A DNA stretch of 64,000 nt from Candidatus Hydrogenedentota bacterium (GTDB taxonomy: Bacteria > Hydrogenedentota > Hydrogenedentia > Hydrogenedentales > JAEUWI01). The first letter of the stretch is position 1, and the number at the start of each line of letters is the position of its first letter. The translations under genes were made by a program, and so were the position numbers. Below the pieces are notes generated by a model, which was given only the letters and a program-made list of their open reading frames with translations, had not been told where the DNA came from and did no database searches. Of the stretch, positions 60,506 through 64,000 are shown piece by piece. The stretch is taken from positions 1 to 64,000 of the forward strand of contig JAHBVV010000034.1 of assembly GCA_019637335.1 (NCBI GenBank), read 5' to 3'.

Positions 60506-61891
60506 ATGGCCGCCACGCGGTGCGACGCCCTGGCCTACCTGAACGACCGCATTATCCAGGGCGGCCTGTGCACCCGCTGCGGGGCCTGCGCGGGGATATG
60601 CCCCGCGGAGAAGATCAGCTTCCGGGACCCGCTTGGGGCGTGCCTGCCCGCGATTGACGATTCCGTGGATTGCGGCGATTGCGGCGGCCTGTGCCGCGAC
60701 GTTTGCCCGGGGGAATCGGTCGATTTTGCGGCCCTCAACCGCGCGGTGATGGGGGGCGTGCCGGCGGACATGCTGCTGGGCCATGCGGAGTCGTGGCATG
60801 TGGCGTGGGCGAGCGACCCGGCGGTTCGCGCGGGCGGCGCGAGCGGCGGCGCGATCACGGCGATGGCGCTGCACCTGCTGGAGTCCGGGGCGGTGCAGGG
60901 GGTTGTCTGCCTGATCGACGATCCGGCGGCGCCGCTGTTGCCGCGCGCGGTCATCGCGACGGATCGGGATACCCTGATGCTATCGCAGCAGAGCAAGTAT
61001 TCGCTCGCGCCCCTGCTCACCGTGCTCCGGGAGATTGAAGTCTTTCCCGGTCGTGTGGCGATTGTCGCGCTGCCCGACCAGGTGCACGCGCTGCGCAAAC
61101 TGGAGCGGATCGGGCATCCGGCCACGGCGAAGATCGCGGTGATCCTCGGTTCCTACTGCGGCGCGATCCAGCATTTCACCGCGGTGTCCGCGTTTCTGCG
61201 CAAACACGGGATCCGCGATCTGGACGAAGTGTCGAAAGTCGAATACCGCGCGGGGGCCTGGCCCGGCAGGCTGCGGGTGACGCTGCGGAACGGAACGGCG
61301 CTGGAACTGGATAAGTTCTACGCCAACTACATGACGTTGTTTTATTCCGTGGAGCGTTCGCTGCTCTGTGTGGACCTGACCAACGAACTGTCCGACATCG
61401 CGTTCGGCGACGCGTGGGCCCCGCGGTACGAGGCGCGGCACGAGGGCTTCAGCCTGATTGCGGTGCGCACGGCGCGTGGCGCGGAGGTGTTCGGCGATTG
61501 CGTTCGGGCGGGGGTTATTGCGGCGGAAGAAACGGATCGCGACGATGCCCGGGCGATGCACGCGCACGGCCTGTACAACAAGAAGATCGCGGTCTGGAGC
61601 CGGATTCAATTGCGTCGCTGGATGGGGAAGGCTGCGCCGGAGTACGGGTACACGGCGGTCCGCACGCGGAAACAGCGCGCGGTGGGGCTGGGCATCGCGC
61701 TGGTGTTCTGCCTGGGCCGCACGCGGCTGGCCCGGGGCGTGGTTCAGATCCTGCCGCTGGAGTGGACGGGGCGCATGTTTCTGTTTGTGCGGACGCGCTG
61801 GCGCAACGCCACCCGCCCGAAGCGCCGAAGCCAGGTGGCGGACTACACGGTGCGGTGGACTGAGTCGCAATGGGAGAAGACGAATGGCTGA
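60506..61891 (+). CDS. FrhB-family (coenzyme F420 hydrogenase beta-subunit-like) iron-sulfur flavoprotein
   Basis: In this 461-residue protein, two 4Fe-4S motifs open it: CTRCGACAGICP (C22, C25, C28, C32) and CGDCGGLCRDVCP (C56, C59, C63, C67). Next come the FrhB N and C domains with AGGASGGAITAMALHLLESG, QQSKYSLAPLLTVLREI and SDIAFGDAWAPRYEARHEGF. Members in polysaccharide clusters, away from methanogens, are thought to act as reductases in glycan or pyruvyl decoration; the reaction is unknown. Its last 8 bases overlap the next gene. The operon context suggests a cytosolic redox step on a sugar intermediate. An AGGAGGGAG site precedes the ATG. Confidence 0.88.
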   Translation: MAATRCDALAYLNDRIIQGGLCTRCGACAGICPAEKISFRDPLGACLPAIDDSVDCGDCGGLCRDVCPGESVDFAALNRAVMGGVPADMLLGHAESWHVAWASDPAVRAGGASGGAITAMALHLLESGAVQGVVCLIDDPAAPLLPRAVIATDRDTLMLSQQSKYSLAPLLTVLREIEVFPGRVAIVALPDQVHALRKLERIGHPATAKIAVILGSYCGAIQHFTAVSAFLRKHGIRDLDEVSKVEYRAGAWPGRLRVTLRNGTALELDKFYANYMTLFYSVERSLLCVDLTNELSDIAFGDAWAPRYEARHEGFSLIAVRTARGAEVFGDCVRAGVIAAEETDRDDARAMHAHGLYNKKIAVWSRIQLRRWMGKAAPEYGYTAVRTRKQRAVGLGIALVFCLGRTRLARGVVQILPLEWTGRMFLFVRTRWRNATRPKRRSQVADYTVRWTESQWEKTNG

Positions 61892-63581
61892 AGCGACCGC
61901 CGTTTGGCGCGGGATCGATCCGGTGCGCTGGCTGCTGGCCTACGACGCGGTCGAGGCCGTGGGGTATGGCGAAGCGCGCGCGCGCGTTGCCCGCCGCGTC
62001 GCCTGGGCGCTGATCGCCTTGTTCCTGCTGTTCGGCCTGGCGGCGGTGTGGTTTCGGTGGACCGACAACAAGCCCACGGTGGCGAGCACGGGACTCGTGA
62101 CCGCCCACAGGCTGGTGGCGCTGGACTGGGGCGGGTGGTTTCGGGAGAACATCTGGTGGCGCGGCAAGCAGACCCCGGCGCCGCTGACCTATACCGTGCA
62201 CGGGCTGTTCTTCACGCTGTTCGGCTACAGCGTGCGCGGCATTCTGGTCTTGCACGCCGTCACGGGGGCCGCGCTTCTGGCGTTTCTCTACCGCGTTACG
62301 GCGCGTCGCGCGGGACCCTGGGCGGGGGCCGCTGCGGTTGCCTGGTGCCTGGGCATGCCGCTGTTCCACTACGTCACGCTGTCCGGGTGGACGTTCATCT
62401 GGGCGACGATGTTCCTCTTGCTGGCCGTGGACCTGGCGGATCGCGCCGCATTGACCGGCCGCGCGCGCTGGTTGCTACTGGCCGGAATCGCCGTCGGGTG
62501 CGCCGGGATGAGCCGCCCGGAAAACTACGCCACTGCGTTGCTGTTCGCCGCGCTTGCGCCGTTTGCGATGCGGTATCGGGTTGCCTTCCTGGCGATCGCG
62601 TTTTCGTGGCCGACGGCGCAATTCTTTGTGAACCAGGTGTTGCACGGCGCGGATCCCGGCCTTCGCATCCTCGACGATGCACGAAGCGCCATGGGCTTTG
62701 CCGAACTCTTCGAGGAATGGCTGGCCCGCGTGCGCCGGGCCGTGCTTAACCGGAATTTTTCGACGCCCTTGCAATGGCTCCTGCTGCCCGCAATCCTCGC
62801 TTTTGGTTTGCCGCGCCACCGGCTGCTGGCGGGCATTGCGCTTTATTTCTGGGTGGCGTTTTTCGCGGCCTACGCCATGCGCCGGATTTCCTTCAATCAC
62901 GAAGGCTACTACTTCGCGCATGTGGTGCTCGCGATGCCATTCCTCGGCGCGCTCACCGTGTGGGCCGCCGGGCGGGTCCGGGCGATGCTCCAGCGGGCGG
63001 GGATGGCGCCCGCGCGCGCCGCTGCGGTTGCGCTGGTTGTCGTGGCGGCCGCATTTTGTGTGGAGCGGGTCACGCTGGGGAGCGCGTGGAAGGAGCGCGT
63101 GTTCTACCGCGTTCCGGCGCCGGTCCGCGCGCTTCGGGATGCGCTTCAGGGGCAGTTGGGGCCCGGGGACGCCATCATGCTGGACTATTTTCCGGAGGTG
63201 TCGTGGCTGCTGGCGGAAATCGAGGGTCCGGGCGGACGAAATGCCTATTACTACAACGTCGCGGTGACCGGTACGCCGCGGCCGCGTGTGAATGCCGCGC
63301 GCAAGGACCTCACAGACGAGGAAATCTTGCCGGTGAATCGTTGGGTGGCCGAAAATCTGGATCGCTGGTTTGAGCACAACGTTCCGCGCTATCTCGTGAT
63401 GCTGGCGCCGGACGTGTGGGAGCGGGAGATGGGTCGAAAGCGCGCGATGGGGCATTACCGGATGTTTGGCCTGCGCGCCGCGGCGCCGTATGCGGCGACG
63501 GCGGCGGCGTGGGCCGGTGGGGACGTTGGGGAGGTGATGTTTGAGAATGAGGATTTTCGGATTGTTGCGCTGGATGAGTGA
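61884..63581 (+). CDS. Multi-pass membrane glycosyltransferase (GT39/ArnT-like fold)
   Basis: The 565-residue protein has about eight to ten membrane segments (first at about 38-58) and a soluble C-terminal region (about 405-565). The loop after the first helix (WTDNKPTVASTGLVTAHRLV) and HGLFFTLFGYSVRGILVLHA resemble the GT-C fold of PMT/ArnT-type enzymes, which use lipid-linked sugars on the periplasmic side. I do not see the usual DE or DD motif clearly, so the donor is unknown. It overlaps the FrhB-like gene by 8 bp. With the GT2 upstream it may complete a lipid-linked surface glycan. Confidence 0.78.
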   Translation: MAEATAVWRGIDPVRWLLAYDAVEAVGYGEARARVARRVAWALIALFLLFGLAAVWFRWTDNKPTVASTGLVTAHRLVALDWGGWFRENIWWRGKQTPAPLTYTVHGLFFTLFGYSVRGILVLHAVTGAALLAFLYRVTARRAGPWAGAAAVAWCLGMPLFHYVTLSGWTFIWATMFLLLAVDLADRAALTGRARWLLLAGIAVGCAGMSRPENYATALLFAALAPFAMRYRVAFLAIAFSWPTAQFFVNQVLHGADPGLRILDDARSAMGFAELFEEWLARVRRAVLNRNFSTPLQWLLLPAILAFGLPRHRLLAGIALYFWVAFFAAYAMRRISFNHEGYYFAHVVLAMPFLGALTVWAAGRVRAMLQRAGMAPARAAAVALVVVAAAFCVERVTLGSAWKERVFYRVPAPVRALRDALQGQLGPGDAIMLDYFPEVSWLLAEIEGPGGRNAYYYNVAVTGTPRPRVNAARKDLTDEEILPVNRWVAENLDRWFEHNVPRYLVMLAPDVWEREMGRKRAMGHYRMFGLRAAAPYAATAAAWAGGDVGEVMFENEDFRIVALDE

Positions 63582-63585
63582 GTGG

Positions 63586-63742
63586 ACAGCGTGGACGTAG
63601 TGGACAGAGTGGACGTAGTGGACGTAGTGGACGTAGTGGACGTAGTGGACAGAGTGGACAGAGTGGACAGAGTGGACAGAGTGGACAGAGTGGACAGAGT
63701 GGACAGAGTGGACGGAGTGGACGGGGTGGACGGGGTGGACGG
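63586..63742. repeat. 9-bp tandem repeat AGAGTGGAC / GTAGTGGAC
   Basis: About seventeen 9-bp units (GTGGACGTA, GTGGACAGA, GTGGACGGG) begin directly after the polysaccharide operon. The same core is present at 55155-55262 upstream of the operon, so the operon is bracketed by related arrays. Confidence 0.92.
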
Positions 63743-63851
63743 GGGGCTTCTTTAATCGTATCCGGGGCGGGCGTTACAATGCGCTGGGCGGTCTGGCGCA
63801 TGTCCTTGTGGGCGCGGGCGCTGGGTGGCGCCGCAAACGTTGAGGGCTATC

Positions 63852-64000
63852 ATGTTGTTATCGTCCCGTCTGGAAGCCATGTTGGAGCGGATGCGGGTAT
63901 TGGTCTCTGTCGCGCTGGTGGCCGGGGTGCTGGCCGTTCACGCCGCGGCGCCCGCGCAGCCGGCGCTGGAGCAGGGCGCGCCCGAGCGGGTGGAGGAATC
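63852..64000 (+). CDS. Start of an exported protein, cut by the window end
   Basis: The frame opens MLLSSRLEAMLERMRVLVSV and continues ALVAGVLAVHAAAPAQPALE, which is a signal peptide with an AHA/APA-type cleavage region, then runs open to the edge. An inner ATG at 63879 is an alternative start. The mature part is too short to identify. It lies about 110 bp after the tandem repeat that follows the polysaccharide operon. Confidence 0.6.
   Translation, partial: MLLSSRLEAMLERMRVLVSVALVAGVLAVHAAAPAQPALEQGAPERVEE

Noticed and set aside
63586-63742. Tandem array considered as a CRISPR or an origin-like iteron set
   Set aside because: Nine-bp units without spacers, and no replication initiator gene nearby.

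Overview
The window is high-G+C DNA (roughly two thirds G+C by eye) from a Gram-negative, didermic bacterium. Exported sulfatases, a PVC-type haem-containing dehydrogenase, a GH95-type glycosidase, a PhoD-like phosphatase and many intergenic short tandem repeats point to a carbohydrate-scavenging environmental lineage. Candidatus Hydrogenedentota or a member of the PVC superphylum fits best; this is inference from gene content, since no rRNA is present.

Layout. 1-4311: heptad repeats, tRNA-Leu(CAG), a YtrA-type GntR regulator and glpK-glpD. 4312-7566: an interspersed repeat cluster, a threonine aldolase, a degenerate phosphoesterase and a small two-repeat helical protein. 7628-18043 is an accessory region: a 1517-residue nuclease-STAND NTPase (probable anti-phage protein) of lower G+C, an MntA-HepT pair whose HepT frame has an internal TGA, a repeat-rich gap, thrS with a foreign-looking C-terminal tail and a second divergent copy of its end, a DUF6714-like gene, a low-G+C possible HEPN gene, and a Phd-type antitoxin with a decayed PIN toxin and a perfect palindromic operator. 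18210-24884: sulfatase, PhoD-like phosphatase, a palindrome-rich MITE-like element and a SWIM-SNF2 helicase. 25205-25632 is a compact transcription unit for a 49-residue peptide. 25656-30672: pheA, uvrD/pcrA, an HD-GYP protein and a TlpA-like protein.

30673-34290 is a second accessory patch with a duplicated 135-bp block, hairpin repeats, RHS-like remnants, a low-G+C exported protein and a REP-associated transposase bounded by REP-like ends. 34374-51669 holds catabolic and surface functions: sulfatase, PVC-type dehydrogenase, DMFase-like protein, PilT-type ATPase, sulfotransferase, GH95 enzyme, an exported TIM-barrel-like protein, a GspB-like protein, a sugar-binding lipoprotein and a glycosyltransferase-like protein. 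51839-54892 encodes a flippase-like domain fused to an alkaline-phosphatase-superfamily domain that lacks the sulfatase cysteine.

55363-63581 is a tightly coupled five-gene surface-polysaccharide operon: GT2, a bi-domain oxidoreductase, an alpha/alpha-toroid-like protein, an FrhB-family iron-sulfur protein and a GT39-like membrane glycosyltransferase. Blocks of 7-bp or 9-bp tandem repeats lie beside or near several of these gene groups. The window ends inside the start of another exported protein.
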